Shown here: piece by piece, positions 19,599 through 29,818 of the stretch
Numbering within the stretch: position 1 is the first letter of the stretch
Layout: the number at the start of each line of letters is the position of its first letter
Origin: Winogradskyella undariae
Lineage (GTDB): Bacteria; Bacteroidota; Bacteroidia; Flavobacteriales; Flavobacteriaceae
Assembly (NCBI RefSeq): GCF_013285155.1
Contig: NZ_JABTEL010000003.1
Coordinates: 62,001 to 126,000, forward strand
Length of the DNA stretch: 64,000 bases
Direction of reading: 5' to 3'
Translations under genes and position numbers: made by a program
The notes under the pieces: generated by a model
Seen by the model: the letters and a program-made list of their open reading frames with translations, nothing else
Told to the model about the DNA's origin: nothing
Databases searched by the model: none

Positions 19599-19603
19599 AA
19601 GTT

Positions 19604-20635
19604 TTAATTTTTTGTATTTAATTCTTTAACATCAATGGTTCCATTTGGAGATATTACATAGTATTTATGATCTATTTTTGTTTCTACAATAGGAGCTTCT
19701 TTTTTTTCTTTAGGTTTTGGTGTAAAGTGTAATTTTATATTCATACCAATTTGAACAACGGGTTCTAAAATTGAAGGATTGATAACCACATCATAATTTT
19801 CATAGGTTAAGGGCTGGTAATAATATGAGGTTTGCTTTTTGGCTGTTGTAACACCTTTGTTTTTATCTAAAGCTTCAATAGAAATACTATTATAAGCTTG
19901 GTAACTTTTGTAGAAGTCTTTAGGGAAATAACAATATTTATCGTCTGCAATAGCTACATCGTAAGTTGGCATGTCAAAACCTAAAACTTTGTAATAGGCT
20001 TTTTTTTCTTCAATAAGTTTCAATAATTGATCTTGTAAATTTTTATAGATTTCTTGAATGTTTTCAATATAATAATCCACTTTAACCAAATTATAAATCT
20101 CACTTTTTGCACAAGCTTCTAAGATGGCTTCAAATTGATTGGTTTTTGTAAATTGAATATGAATGTTTTGTTGTAATTCAAATCCTTTAGGGACTTCTGT
20201 ATAGGTTTTACTGAATAGTTTCTTAGTCACTTCAACCTCATAAATTGGAACAAATGAAATAACATCAATGGCAATATTGTTTTCCGTGATGCCTTTGGTC
20301 TTTAATCGCTGTTTAATACTATCTATTCGTTTTTTTAGTAACTGGTTTGTTTTCTCGGCTGTTGGTCCAATTTGAGAGATATTAAAAATGGCCGTATATG
20401 TTGTTGCACTTACATTTTGAAGTGCTTTTACATCAATTGTTAAAACATTACTTGGTTGTAAATTTTGGTGTATTTGTTTTTGAACTGTAGGGTTGTAGAT
20501 TTGAGCATTCCCGGAGGTTAATATATTCTGTCTCGAGATATCTTGAGTAATTTCGCTATAATTCCCTTTGTGCTGAGCTAAAAGGATCGTGATGCTAAAT
20601 AATAATAGAAGAAGGGTTGAATTACTTTTTTTCAT
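19604..20635 (-). CDS. exported SIMPL (DUF541)-like protein
   Basis: The 343-residue product has a signal peptide (MKKSNSTLLLLLFSITILLA). Its middle part resembles the SIMPL/DUF541 fold: an early strand with a VSATTY-like motif, a helix with NQLLKKRIDSIKQRLKTKGI, and later QNIHIQFTK and a helix-strand repeat. The family forms periplasmic or outer-membrane assemblies of poorly known role. It precedes the VWA lipoprotein by 5 bases, suggesting a functional pair. The assignment is by overall pattern, without a catalytic motif. Confidence 0.6.
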   Translation of the reverse strand: MKKSNSTLLLLLFSITILLAQHKGNYSEITQDISRQNILTSGNAQIYNPTVQKQIHQNLQPSNVLTIDVKALQNVSATTYTAIFNISQIGPTAEKTNQLLKKRIDSIKQRLKTKGITENNIAIDVISFVPIYEVEVTKKLFSKTYTEVPKGFELQQNIHIQFTKTNQFEAILEACAKSEIYNLVKVDYYIENIQEIYKNLQDQLLKLIEEKKAYYKVLGFDMPTYDVAIADDKYCYFPKDFYKSYQAYNSISIEALDKNKGVTTAKKQTSYYYQPLTYENYDVVINPSILEPVVQIGMNIKLHFTPKPKEKKEAPIVETKIDHKYYVISPNGTIDVKELNTKN

Positions 20636-20846
20636 GAGGATTTGTTTTTTGATTTATAGTGTAAAGCTCAGTCTAAAATAGAGAGTGTAAAAGTCAGAAT
20701 GAGTAAAGTAGTGTTCTCAATGAGTGAGAAGCTTTATAAATTTAGTAGAAGCGGTTATTTTACACGTAAAAGGCAACTAATTACGGAGTACTCATTTTTT
20801 GAAACCAAATAAAGTATGTAGCTTAGTCCGACTAATAAATAATTAA

Positions 20847-23018
20847 GTGAGAATTATAAAAACATATTATATAACAATCCTATTTTTTCTAATTGGGTTT
20901 TTAGCTTTTGGGCAGAATCGAGAATTAGAGCATGCTGAAGATAATAACGCTTCGTTTACAATTAGAGGTTCTGTGTATGAAAAAGAGACAAGAGATCCTT
21001 ATAAAAATGTAGAAGTATTAGTTAATGGTGGGCGTTATGTTACTACTGATTTTAACGGCTCTTTTGATATTAAAGCAAAAATTGGTGATGAATTAATTAT
21101 TAAACATCCCGATTTTGAAACTATTTATTATACTGTAAAATCTAATGAACGCATCACGATAGAAGTTATAGATTCAACACAATCTAAGTTTAGCAGTAGA
21201 AGCAAAAGTGATTTTACACGATTTAATAAAATGATAGATTCTGCCGATGTCTATCTTAAAAAAGATGCAGAGAAAAGTATAAAATTTATAGGTGATGCCC
21301 TAGATGTCAATATAAATACCAATCAAAATGCGGAAGCACATGAATTATTAGGTGATGTTTATGTTTATTGGAAACAATATGATTTGGCTATATCTGCCTA
21401 TAAAGTGAGTCTTCAGAATACTGAAAAAGCTTCTGCAAAACTTAAATTAGCAAAAGCTTACCTTAACAATGGAGATTTTAAAACGAGCCTTTCATCTTAT
21501 CAGCAAATAGATGAAAAGAGCTTAACGAATTATGAGAAAACAATTTGGTTTGAAGGCATTGGTGACGCTAATTTAAAAACAGAAAATTTTGAAAAAGCCA
21601 TTACAGCTTACCAAGACGGATTAAAGGTGGCTCAAAAACATTTAATAGCTCCAAAAATTACAGATTTAAATTCTAAAATAGCAGAAGTTTATAGTAAGAA
21701 AGGTCAAACAAGTAAAGCTAAAAGCTATTTTTCAAATTCGTTAAGTTTAGCAAAAAGCGAAAACAAAAAACGAGCGGTTGAAGAACAGGTAAAAGTTGCA
21801 GAGTTTAATAGTATAAATGCTGATTACGAGAGTGAAATTGTACTCAGAAAAGAAGCTATTGAAGGTATTAAAGATATTGAAGTCGATTCAATAATTAGTA
21901 ACGAAAGTCCGATTACCTCTCAAAAGCAAAATTATAAAATTGGTAATGCTTATTTACTCAGTAATGATTTTACAAACGCTATTCCGTATCTAGAGAAGAG
22001 TAGAGAAGTGGCAGGTGAAAGAGGAGATTTAGAAGTGAAATTAGATGCAACGCGTAAACTCTCTGAGGTCAATGCTAAATTAGGAAATACTGAAAAAACA
22101 ATTGCTTATAACAATGAATATAAAAATGTTGTTGACGAATTATATGCAAAAAAAATACAAGAAATTTCTCAAGCCGCTCGTTTTAGCAGAAACATTGCTG
22201 ATCAGCAAAATAGAATAACAACTTTAGAAAGTGATCGGGCTTTATCTAAAAGTAAATATGAATTAACTCAAGAACGAAATAAACGTCAAGAACTCATTAT
22301 TTACTCATTAATCGGCGGTTTAATCTTGCTTTTAATTACTGGTTATTTAATGTTTAAATACATAAAACAGCAACGTTTAGCAAATAATTTATTGGCTTTA
22401 AAATCGTTGCGAAGTCAAATGAATCCGCATTTTATTTTTAACGCTTTAAACTCTGTAAACACGTTTATTGCTACTAATGATGAACGTACAGCTAATAAAT
22501 ATTTAACAGATTTCTCTCAATTAATGCGTGCCGTTTTAGAAAATAGTGAAGAAGATTTTATACCTCTAAAAAAAGAAATTGAATTACTTAATTTATATAC
22601 TAAACTAGAGCACTTTAGGTTTCAAGATAAATTTGATTATGCCATAGAGATAGATGAAGCAATTAATGTAGACGAATTTCAGATTCCACCAATGTTATTG
22701 CAGCCTTATATTGAAAATGCAGTATGGCATGGCTTACGTTACAAAACAGAAAAAGGACATCTAAAGATTCAAATTCTGCCAAAATCTAAAGACGAAATAA
22801 CTATAACTATTGCAGATGACGGTATTGGTCGTTTGCGATCTAAAGCTTTAAAAACAGAGCATCAAAAAAAGCAAAACTCAAAAGGAATGAACAACATTAA
22901 AAAACGTGTTGCTATTCTTAATGAAATGTATAAGGATAAAGTAGATGTAACGATTGGTGATTTTCAAGAATTAGAAGATGCCGGAACAAAAGTGGTTGTA
23001 ACATTAAAAAAGGATTAA
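20847..23018 (+). CDS. LytS-like sensor histidine kinase with carboxypeptidase-like and TPR sensor
   Basis: Starts at GTG 20847; an in-frame stop lies just upstream and a signal peptide follows at once (IIKTYYITILFFLIGFLAFGQ). Order: a carboxypeptidase-regulatory-like beta-sandwich (about 37-115), TPR repeats (about 135-430), a helix and transmembrane segment (about 485-505), then a His_kinase domain with the phosphoacceptor motif QMNPHFIFNALNS and an ATPase with QPYIENAVWHGL and ADDGIG. The partner regulator gene follows after 2 bases. The signal sensed is unknown; TPR-type sensors of this kind are common in Flavobacteriaceae. Confidence 0.9.
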   Translation: MRIIKTYYITILFFLIGFLAFGQNRELEHAEDNNASFTIRGSVYEKETRDPYKNVEVLVNGGRYVTTDFNGSFDIKAKIGDELIIKHPDFETIYYTVKSNERITIEVIDSTQSKFSSRSKSDFTRFNKMIDSADVYLKKDAEKSIKFIGDALDVNINTNQNAEAHELLGDVYVYWKQYDLAISAYKVSLQNTEKASAKLKLAKAYLNNGDFKTSLSSYQQIDEKSLTNYEKTIWFEGIGDANLKTENFEKAITAYQDGLKVAQKHLIAPKITDLNSKIAEVYSKKGQTSKAKSYFSNSLSLAKSENKKRAVEEQVKVAEFNSINADYESEIVLRKEAIEGIKDIEVDSIISNESPITSQKQNYKIGNAYLLSNDFTNAIPYLEKSREVAGERGDLEVKLDATRKLSEVNAKLGNTEKTIAYNNEYKNVVDELYAKKIQEISQAARFSRNIADQQNRITTLESDRALSKSKYELTQERNKRQELIIYSLIGGLILLLITGYLMFKYIKQQRLANNLLALKSLRSQMNPHFIFNALNSVNTFIATNDERTANKYLTDFSQLMRAVLENSEEDFIPLKKEIELLNLYTKLEHFRFQDKFDYAIEIDEAINVDEFQIPPMLLQPYIENAVWHGLRYKTEKGHLKIQILPKSKDEITITIADDGIGRLRSKALKTEHQKKQNSKGMNNIKKRVAILNEMYKDKVDVTIGDFQELEDAGTKVVVTLKKD

Positions 23019-23020
23019 GT

Positions 23021-23755
23021 ATGAAATTGAATGCCATAATTGTAGAAGACGAAGCACAGAGCCGACTTATTTTAAGAAATTATTTGACTAAATATTGCCC
23101 AAATATTTCCATTTTAGGTGAGGCGTCTAATGTTGAAGAAGCTTTAGTTTTAATTAGAAATCATGATTTAGACGTCGTGTTTTTAGACGTAGAAATGCCT
23201 TATGGAAATGCTTTTGATTTATTAGATAAAGTTGGAGATGTTAATTTTGAAACCATATTTGTTACCGCTTATAATCATTATGCAATTGAAGCTCTAAATG
23301 CACACGCTTCTTATTATTTAATGAAGCCAATTTCTATAGATGAATTGATTAAGGCCGTAGATTATGTTACTGAAATTAGAACGAAAGAAGATGCGCTTCA
23401 AGATCAAGTTTTAGTACCAAAAACAAATGCTGTGAGTGGAAAAATAACACTACCGCAGCAAGATGGTTTTGAGGTTATTGAAACTGCAGATATTATGTAT
23501 TGTAAAGCAGATGATAACTACACCGAGATTTATTTAAATAACAATAAGAAGAAATTGGTTAGTAAAACTTTAAAGTATATTGAAGAAAGTCTTAAGGATG
23601 CCAACTTTGCTAGAGTACATAAAAGTTATTTGGTAAACGTCAATGAAATTGTAAAATACGTAAAAGGTAAAGGCGGAAGCGTTGTGTTAAGTAACGGAAA
23701 AGAAATTATGGTTTCTGCTTCAAAAAAAGCAGATTTACTATCTTATTTTAAATAA
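23021..23755 (+). CDS. LytTR-family response regulator
   Basis: The 244-residue product has an N-terminal receiver with acidic pair VEDE, phosphoacceptor Asp 56 (FLDVEMP), Thr in the FVTAYNHYA strand and Lys in MKPIS. A C-terminal LytTR DNA-binding domain (about 140-244) has the typical ADIMYCKADDNYTEIYL and FARVHKSYLVNV segments. It pairs with the kinase 2 bases upstream. Targets usually have direct repeats near the promoter; none is obvious next to this operon. Confidence 0.94.
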   Translation: MKLNAIIVEDEAQSRLILRNYLTKYCPNISILGEASNVEEALVLIRNHDLDVVFLDVEMPYGNAFDLLDKVGDVNFETIFVTAYNHYAIEALNAHASYYLMKPISIDELIKAVDYVTEIRTKEDALQDQVLVPKTNAVSGKITLPQQDGFEVIETADIMYCKADDNYTEIYLNNNKKKLVSKTLKYIEESLKDANFARVHKSYLVNVNEIVKYVKGKGGSVVLSNGKEIMVSASKKADLLSYFK

Positions 23756-23758
23756 AGA

Positions 23759-23778
23759 ATCCCTTTTAAAAAAGGGAT
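23759..23778. terminator. short intrinsic terminator between convergent genes
   Basis: ATCCCTTTT and its complement with a 2-base centre, so effectively an 8-bp stem and 4-base loop, placed right after the response regulator stop and followed by a T-rich stretch. It faces the convergent DUF2797 gene. Confidence 0.65.
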
Positions 23779-23801
23779 CTTTATAAATTTACAAGGTGTG
23801 T

Positions 23802-24617
23802 TTATAGGCTTAATTCTACAACCATTCCTTCATTAGAGCGTACGTTAAATACGGTGTTATCTTCAAAAATTAGATATTGACCTTTGATGCCTACTAATTT
23901 CCCTGAGTATTCGGGAGTTTTACTTAGGTTAAGACTTTTTAGTTTTTCAGGATATTTCTCTACAGGAAACATAATATGCGTTTCTGCATTATCTTCAATA
24001 AAATAAGGTAAAGCTTCTTCGGGAATAAAAGCTTTTAATTTTTGTTTCCATTCAAGTAAATCTTCATCTTTAATCTCGTTTTTTAACATGGTTCTCCAAT
24101 TTGTCTTGTCTCCAACATGGTCTTTTAAAGCGACCTCAGTAATTCCAGCTAAATAACGGTTAGGAACCTCTACAATCTCAACAGCTTCATGAGCACCTTG
24201 ATCAATCCAACGTGTTGGTACTTGGCTCTTTCTGGTGACTCCCACTTTTACGTTACTAGAGTTCGCTAAATACACAATATGAGGTTGTAGTTGTACTCTT
24301 TTTTCATATTCTAAATCACGATCTTCCTGATCTAAATGTGCAGTGCTCAATTCGGGGCGCATTATCCAATCACCAGCAAATGGTTTGTCAAAAAAACAGC
24401 TTTTACAAAATCCCTGTCTGTAAATAGGTTTGTCTAATCCACAGCTTAAACATTGGTGTCCAATCAGTTTAATATCAATGGTTTTGTTCAGTAATTGATT
24501 CACATTGATAAAGTCATTTTTAAAGACAAGATAGTATTGAATTGGCTCTAAAAATTCAGTTTGCATTTTTGTGAGAACTCCTGAGTAAACCATAAAAGAA
24601 TTTAGTATTTTTATCAT
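23802..24617 (-). CDS. DUF2797 family protein
   Basis: The 271-residue product has a zinc-ribbon-like pair CLSC and CKSC (about residues 56-74) and then a domain with IVYLANSSNVKVGVTRKSQVPTRW, which resembles the GIY-YIG nuclease fold and is the hallmark of DUF2797. I know of no proven activity. The first eight residues may not be used, because homologues tend to begin near MVYSGVLTKM, which is the next in-frame Met. The gene is single between a convergent regulator and the divergent GH3 gene. Confidence 0.85.
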   Translation of the reverse strand: MIKILNSFMVYSGVLTKMQTEFLEPIQYYLVFKNDFINVNQLLNKTIDIKLIGHQCLSCGLDKPIYRQGFCKSCFFDKPFAGDWIMRPELSTAHLDQEDRDLEYEKRVQLQPHIVYLANSSNVKVGVTRKSQVPTRWIDQGAHEAVEIVEVPNRYLAGITEVALKDHVGDKTNWRTMLKNEIKDEDLLEWKQKLKAFIPEEALPYFIEDNAETHIMFPVEKYPEKLKSLNLSKTPEYSGKLVGIKGQYLIFEDNTVFNVRSNEGMVVELSL

Positions 24618-24645
24618 TAATTAATAGTGTAAAGATAGCTAATCC

Positions 24646-26163
24646 ATGCCAATTCCTATTGTAAATTCTATTGCGTCTTGGTTTTTGAAAAAACGATTTC
24701 ATCAAATTGAATTGTTTTTAAAATACCCAAACGAAGTACAGAATGAATTACTTTTTAGTTTATTAAAACTTTCCAAAGATACTGAGGTTGGCAAGCAATA
24801 TGATTTTGATTCTATTAAGAGCTATAGAGAATTTAATGAACGAATTCCTGTAGTTGATTATGAAGGTTTTCATCCTTTAATTGAACGTTCACGAAATGGC
24901 GAGCAGAATATTTTTTGGCCTAGACCGATAAAATGGTTTGCTAAATCTAGCGGAACGACTAATGCCCAAAGTAAATTTATTCCTGTAAGTTTTGAATCTT
25001 TAGAGGATTGTCATTATGCAGCAAGTAAAGATTTGTTGTGTATGTATTTAAGCAATAATGAAGATTCACAATTGTTTACGGGGAAGAGTTTGCGTTTAGG
25101 AGGAAGTAAAGAACTTTATAAAGAAAACGGAACTGTATTTGGAGATTTAAGCGCAATCCTTATTGATAATATGCCTTTTTGGGCAGAATTTAGTAGCACA
25201 CCGAGTAATCGTGTTTCTCTAATGAGTGATTGGGAAACTAAAATGCAGGCTATTGTTGAAGAAACTATAGAAGAAAATGTAACGAGTTTGGCAGGTGTGC
25301 CTTCTTGGATGTTAGTGTTATTAAATAATGTTTTAGAGAAAACAGGAAAAGACAATATTCTTGATATTTGGCCAAACCTAGAAGTTTATTTTCACGGAGG
25401 TGTGAGTTTTAACCCCTACGTAGAGCAATATAAAGCAATTTTACCATCAGATAAATTTAGGTATTACGAAACTTATAATGCTTCAGAAGGCTTTTTTGCA
25501 ATTCAAGATCAGAATAATTCGAGTGATCTATTATTGATGCTAGATTATGGTATTTTCTATGAGTTTATTCCCATGGATGCGTATGGAACCGAAGCTCAAA
25601 AAGTAATTCCACTAAGTGATGTTAAGCTTAATACAAATTATGCTGTTGTAATTACAACTAATGCTGGTTTGTGGCGCTATAAAATTGGAGATACAATTCG
25701 GTTTGTAAGTTTAAGCCCTCATAGAATTAGAGTTTCTGGTAGAACGAAACATCACATTAATGCTTTTGGTGAAGAATTAATTATTGAAAATGCTGAAGAT
25801 GCGTTTAGAGATGTTTGTAAACAGACTTCATCTGAAATCGTAGATTATACTGCAGCACCAATTTTTATGGACGGTAAAGAAAAAGGAGCGCATGAGTGGA
25901 TTGTTGAATTTAAGACACCACCTGAAAATATGCCTCATTTTGAAGAACTTTTTGATGATGCATTGAAGTCTTTAAATTCAGATTACGAAGCTAAGCGTTT
26001 AAATAATATGACGCTTAATAAACCAAAAATGCACAGTGCAAGAACCAATTTGTTTTATGATTGGTTAAAAGAAAATAATAAATTAGGAGGTCAGCATAAG
26101 GTGCCGCGTTTATCTAATTCTAGGGTTTATGTTGAAGAATTATTACGTATTAATAACCTTTAA
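24646..26163 (+). CDS. GH3 family acyl-adenylating enzyme
   Basis: The 505-residue product is of the GH3 family, known from plant acyl-amido synthetases that conjugate hormones to amino acids. The ATP-binding P-loop-like motif is KSSGTTNAQSKFIP (about 103-116), a second adenylation motif is YYETYNASEGFFAIQ (about 275-290), and the hinge region is around LWRYKIGDTIRFV. Bacterial GH3 proteins are common in Bacteroidota but their acyl and amine substrates are unknown. It is transcribed divergently from DUF2797 with only 28 bases between start codons. Confidence 0.9.
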   Translation: MPIPIVNSIASWFLKKRFHQIELFLKYPNEVQNELLFSLLKLSKDTEVGKQYDFDSIKSYREFNERIPVVDYEGFHPLIERSRNGEQNIFWPRPIKWFAKSSGTTNAQSKFIPVSFESLEDCHYAASKDLLCMYLSNNEDSQLFTGKSLRLGGSKELYKENGTVFGDLSAILIDNMPFWAEFSSTPSNRVSLMSDWETKMQAIVEETIEENVTSLAGVPSWMLVLLNNVLEKTGKDNILDIWPNLEVYFHGGVSFNPYVEQYKAILPSDKFRYYETYNASEGFFAIQDQNNSSDLLLMLDYGIFYEFIPMDAYGTEAQKVIPLSDVKLNTNYAVVITTNAGLWRYKIGDTIRFVSLSPHRIRVSGRTKHHINAFGEELIIENAEDAFRDVCKQTSSEIVDYTAAPIFMDGKEKGAHEWIVEFKTPPENMPHFEELFDDALKSLNSDYEAKRLNNMTLNKPKMHSARTNLFYDWLKENNKLGGQHKVPRLSNSRVYVEELLRINNL

Positions 26164-26220
26164 AAATGTACTCTTAAAAAGCATGATTTAATATTTAGTT
26201 TCATGATAAGCTAAAAATAA

Positions 26221-26259
26221 AAAGCCACAATTTTCAATATTGAAATTGTGGCTTTTTTT
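26221..26259. terminator. bidirectional terminator between GH3 and clpX
   Basis: AAAGCCACAATT pairs with AATTGTGGCTTT around a self-complementary TCAATATTGA centre, giving a long hairpin with a T run on the plus side and an A-rich flank that becomes a T run for the minus-strand clpX transcript. Confidence 0.85.
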
Positions 26260-26276
26260 ATGACGTTTAATAAAGT

Positions 26277-27506
26277 TTATGAAACTGCTTTCAACGTTTT
26301 AAGTGTCGATTTATTTAAACGATCTTCAACATAAGCTTTAGTAACGTTTAGTTTAGTTTCATCTGAACTTGGTAAGTGAAACATAGCTTCAGTTAAAATC
26401 TCTTCACAAAGCGATCTTAAACCACGGGCACCAAGTTTATATTCAATAGCTTTATCTACAATATAATCTAAGGCATCATCTGTAATGGTAAACTCAACAT
26501 CATCCATCTCAAACAACTTTTTATATTGTTTAATAATGGCATTTTTGGGTTGTGTTAAAATAGCTCTTAGTGTTTTTGCATCTAATGGATCCATGTAAGT
26601 TAATACCGGTAAACGTCCTATGATTTCAGGAATCAATCCAAAGTTTTTTAAATCTCTTGGCGAGATATATTTAAGGATATTATCCTTGTCAATATCATCT
26701 GTTTTCATTGCGCTATAACCTATGGCTTGCATGTTCATTCGCTTAGTAATGACACGTTCAATACCATCAAAAGCACCACCAGCAATAAATAAGATGTTTT
26801 CAGTATCTACTTCAATAAATTTTTGATCTGGATGTTTACGTCCTCCTTTTGGTGGAACATTAACAACAGTACCCTCTAAAAGTTTTAATAAAGCTTGTTG
26901 TACACCTTCACCAGAGACATCTCTAGTTATTGAAGGGTTATCACTCTTACGTGCAATTTTATCAATTTCATCAATAAAAACAATACCTCGTTGTGCTTTT
27001 TCTAGATCGTAATCTGCAGCTTGTAGTAAGCGTGTTAATATACTTTCTACATCTTCACCAACATAACCAGCTTCTGTTAATACAGTAGCATCAACGATTG
27101 CTAAAGGTACATTTAACATCTTAGCAATTGTTTTTGCCATTAATGTTTTACCAGTACCTGTTTGCCCAACCATGATGATATTACTTTTTTGTATCTCTAT
27201 GTCATCATCAGATTGTGGTTGTAATAAACGCTTATAGTGATTGTATACAGCAACTGACATTACACGCTTAGTGTTGTCTTGTCCGATGATATATTCGTCT
27301 AAAAAGCCTTTGATTTCTTTAGGTTTTTTAAGTATCAATTCTGCACTTAAATCTGAATCATCAGATTGTTTAGATTCTTCAATTACAATACCGTGAGCTT
27401 GTTCAATACAGCGATCACATATATGTGCGTCTAAACCTGCTATTAATAAGCTTGTTTCTGGCTTTTTCCTACCACAAAATGAACATTCTAGTTCTTCCTT
27501 TGCCAT
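26277..27506 (-). CDS. clpX: ATP-dependent Clp protease ATP-binding subunit ClpX
   Basis: AAA+ unfoldase that feeds tagged proteins to ClpP. The start is set at ATG 27506 ([12 protein letters not shown]), where the family begins; an 8-residue extension upstream is not conserved. The zinc-binding domain has CSFC and CDRC (about 8-40), then Walker A GQTGTGKT (about 122-129), Walker [10 protein letters not shown] (about 188), a sensor and the C-terminal D2 small domain. Length is 409 residues, the usual size. It lies 73 bases after clpP on the same strand. Confidence 0.96.
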   Translation of the reverse strand: MAKEELECSFCGRKKPETSLLIAGLDAHICDRCIEQAHGIVIEESKQSDDSDLSAELILKKPKEIKGFLDEYIIGQDNTKRVMSVAVYNHYKRLLQPQSDDDIEIQKSNIIMVGQTGTGKTLMAKTIAKMLNVPLAIVDATVLTEAGYVGEDVESILTRLLQAADYDLEKAQRGIVFIDEIDKIARKSDNPSITRDVSGEGVQQALLKLLEGTVVNVPPKGGRKHPDQKFIEVDTENILFIAGGAFDGIERVITKRMNMQAIGYSAMKTDDIDKDNILKYISPRDLKNFGLIPEIIGRLPVLTYMDPLDAKTLRAILTQPKNAIIKQYKKLFEMDDVEFTITDDALDYIVDKAIEYKLGARGLRSLCEEILTEAMFHLPSSDETKLNVTKAYVEDRLNKSTLKTLKAVS

Positions 27507-27579
27507 TTTAATTTTTTTTAATTCCTGCAAAGCAGAAATCTCATTTTACTTTTAAATTGTTAGTCGAAAGTAATGTGAC

Positions 27580-28254
27580 TTACTTGCGTTCTAAAATTTC
27601 ATCAATCATTCCGTACTTTAAAGCTTCAGGTGAGCGCATCCAATAATCTCTATCAGAATCTTTCTCTACTTGTTCTAAAGTGTTACCAGAATGGTTTGCT
27701 ATTATTTCGTACAATTCTTCTTTCACTCTAATAGTTTCCTTTAAGGCAATTTGCATATCACTTAATTGTCCTTGTGTACCACTACTCACTTGGTGAATCA
27801 TTACACGAGAGTGTTTTAAAGCAGAACGCTTTCCTTTTTGTCCTGCACATAATAATACAGCTGCCATTGATGCAGCAATACCTGTACAAATTGTAGCCAC
27901 ATCTGGCTTAACAAACTGCATAGTATCGTAAATACCTAAACCAGCATAAACACTTCCTCCTGGAGAGTTAATATAGATTTGAATATCCTTTACGGCATCT
28001 ACACTTTGTAAAAATAATAATTGTGCTTGTATAATATTTGCAACTTGATCATTTACACCTGTTCCTAAAAAGATAATACGATCCATCATTAAACGTGAAA
28101 ACACATCCATTGAAACCGCATTCATTTGACGCTCTTCAATAATGTTTGGCGTTAAATTAGTAGGATTCATGCTTGTAATTATTTTTTGATAATAATTACC
28201 ATTGATGCCTTGATCTTTAGTGGCGAACTTTTCAAATTCTTTTCCGTAATCCAT
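27580..28254 (-). CDS. clpP: ATP-dependent Clp protease proteolytic subunit ClpP
   Basis: Serine peptidase of 224 residues forming the tetradecameric chamber. The active-site Ser is in GIAASMAAVLL, the His in HSRVMIHQVS and the Asp in DSDRDYWM, all in the usual order. The N-terminal 30 residues before the first strand are longer than in many ClpP proteins and probably include a propeptide. It lies between tig and clpX, the classic order tig-clpP-clpX read on the minus strand. Confidence 0.96.
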   Translation of the reverse strand: MDYGKEFEKFATKDQGINGNYYQKIITSMNPTNLTPNIIEERQMNAVSMDVFSRLMMDRIIFLGTGVNDQVANIIQAQLLFLQSVDAVKDIQIYINSPGGSVYAGLGIYDTMQFVKPDVATICTGIAASMAAVLLCAGQKGKRSALKHSRVMIHQVSSGTQGQLSDMQIALKETIRVKEELYEIIANHSGNTLEQVEKDSDRDYWMRSPEALKYGMIDEILERK

Positions 28255-28352
28255 ATAGCTTTTAATTCTTTTAATTAATGTTGTGTCTATTAAAGCATTT
28301 TAAAAGAGCTTAATAGATCATTTGTATTTGTTTTCTAATGGAAAATGAATTC

Positions 28353-28385
28353 CAAAAAAAAGCGTAAAATTTTTACATTTTACGC
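28353..28385 (-). terminator. intrinsic terminator after tig
   Basis: On the minus strand a 9-bp stem (GCGTAAAAT with ATTTTACGC) and 6-base loop is followed by a run of eight T, starting about 30 bases past the tig stop. This suggests that clpP has its own promoter or depends on read-through. Confidence 0.8.
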
Positions 28386-28415
28386 CTTAAAGATACTAAT
28401 AATTTTAAAGACTGC

Positions 28416-29738
28416 TTAACTATAGAATTCTTTTACGAAATCATCGTAAGTGATTTCTTTAGTCTTCGTGTTAGCTTCAGTTTTATATAAGTTTAATAAT
28501 TTCTGACTTAATAACTGTTCAGACATACGTTTTACTTCTTCTTGGTTTCCTAAGATACGTGCAGCGATGTCTTCTAATTCTTTATCTGAAGGATTCATTT
28601 GACCAAATTGTGCCATTTGACCTTTTATCATTTCCATAGAAAATGATTTTAATTCTTCAAACTGAACTTGTAATTTGTGTTCTTGAACTAATTTACCTTC
28701 AATAAGTTGGTAACGCATGCTTTTTTCAGACTTTTCAAATTCTTCTTTAGCTTGCTCTTCAGTCATTGGTTCTTCACCTGCTGTTTGCATCCATTTTTGT
28801 AAGAATGTAGTAGGTAAATCGAATTTAGTATTTTCAACTAAACTCTCAGTAACGTCATTTAATAACTTTTGGTCTCCTTGTTGTGCAAATTGCTTTTCAG
28901 AATCTTCTTTAATTTTATCTTTTAATTCAGATACAGAAGTTACTTTTCCTTCTCCAAATAATTTATCAAATAATTCTTGATCTAAATTTGCAGCTTCACG
29001 TTCGTTAATTTCAGTAACAGTAAAAGTTACTTCGATTTCTAAACCATGAGCATCATCATGAGGTACTTTTAAGAAATTCATTAAATCGTGATCATCGTTA
29101 AATAACCCTTTTGTTTTTAATGTAATAACGTCTCCAACTTTAGCTCCGATAAATTTCTTAGAATTTGTTTTTCCTTTTAGTTTATCTAAAGTGATCATTG
29201 TAGTGTTATCGATTCCTTCTTCTTCGTTAGCAAAAGTTCCTGTAATTTCAGAAGCTTCAGTAATTTCGTTTTGAGAAATGATTTTACCATATTGTTTTTG
29301 GATGTTTTCAACCTGATCATCGATCATTTTGTCATCAGCCACAATATTATAATGTGTAATTGCTTTTTTACCTTTTAATTCTACTTCGAATTTTGGTGCT
29401 AAACCTAATTCAAATTCAAATGTAAATGCTTCAGCATCCCAATTTAAATCATCTTGTGCTTTTGGTAAAGGATTACCTAAAACATCTAGTTTTTCTTCAA
29501 CTAAATATTTACCAAGAGCATCTTGTAATAATTTATTTACTTCATCTACCAATACAGCTTTACCATATTGTTTTTTTACCATTCCCATTGGTACGTGACC
29601 TTTTCTAAAGCCAGGAATGTTAGCAGATTTACGGTAATCTAATAAGATTTTCTCTACTTTATCGCTATAATCTTCTTTAGCGATATCCACTTTTACAACT
29701 GCATTTAATGCATCGATGTTTTCTCTTGTAATGTTCAT
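28416..29738 (-). CDS. tig: trigger factor
   Basis: Ribosome-bound chaperone of 440 residues. I set the start at ATG 29738 (MNITREN) because the 12 residues upstream are not family-like and overlap the promoter. The N-terminal ribosome-binding domain includes the tail-docking loop PGFRKGHVPMGMVKKQYG (about 40-57), followed by the PPIase-like domain (about 155-240) and a helical C-terminal arm domain. The PPIase domain is diverged, as in other Bacteroidota trigger factors. Confidence 0.93.
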   Translation of the reverse strand: MNITRENIDALNAVVKVDIAKEDYSDKVEKILLDYRKSANIPGFRKGHVPMGMVKKQYGKAVLVDEVNKLLQDALGKYLVEEKLDVLGNPLPKAQDDLNWDAEAFTFEFELGLAPKFEVELKGKKAITHYNIVADDKMIDDQVENIQKQYGKIISQNEITEASEITGTFANEEEGIDNTTMITLDKLKGKTNSKKFIGAKVGDVITLKTKGLFNDDHDLMNFLKVPHDDAHGLEIEVTFTVTEINEREAANLDQELFDKLFGEGKVTSVSELKDKIKEDSEKQFAQQGDQKLLNDVTESLVENTKFDLPTTFLQKWMQTAGEEPMTEEQAKEEFEKSEKSMRYQLIEGKLVQEHKLQVQFEELKSFSMEMIKGQMAQFGQMNPSDKELEDIAARILGNQEEVKRMSEQLLSQKLLNLYKTEANTKTKEITYDDFVKEFYS

Positions 29739-29763
29739 TTTTATTGAAACTAAAATTGGGCTG

Positions 29764-29794
29764 CAAAAATACAATATTTTTTACAACCCAACAA
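29764..29794 (-). promoter_or_regulatory. tig promoter, Bacteroidota type
   Basis: On the minus strand, TTG at 29794-29792 and TATTTTTG at 29771-29764 match the -33 TTG and -7 TAnnTTTG elements with a 20-base spacer. A transcript would start about 18-20 bases before the ATG at 29738. Confidence 0.6.
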
Positions 29795-29818
29795 TAGTTT
29801 TAAATGTTTGACCTTAAG

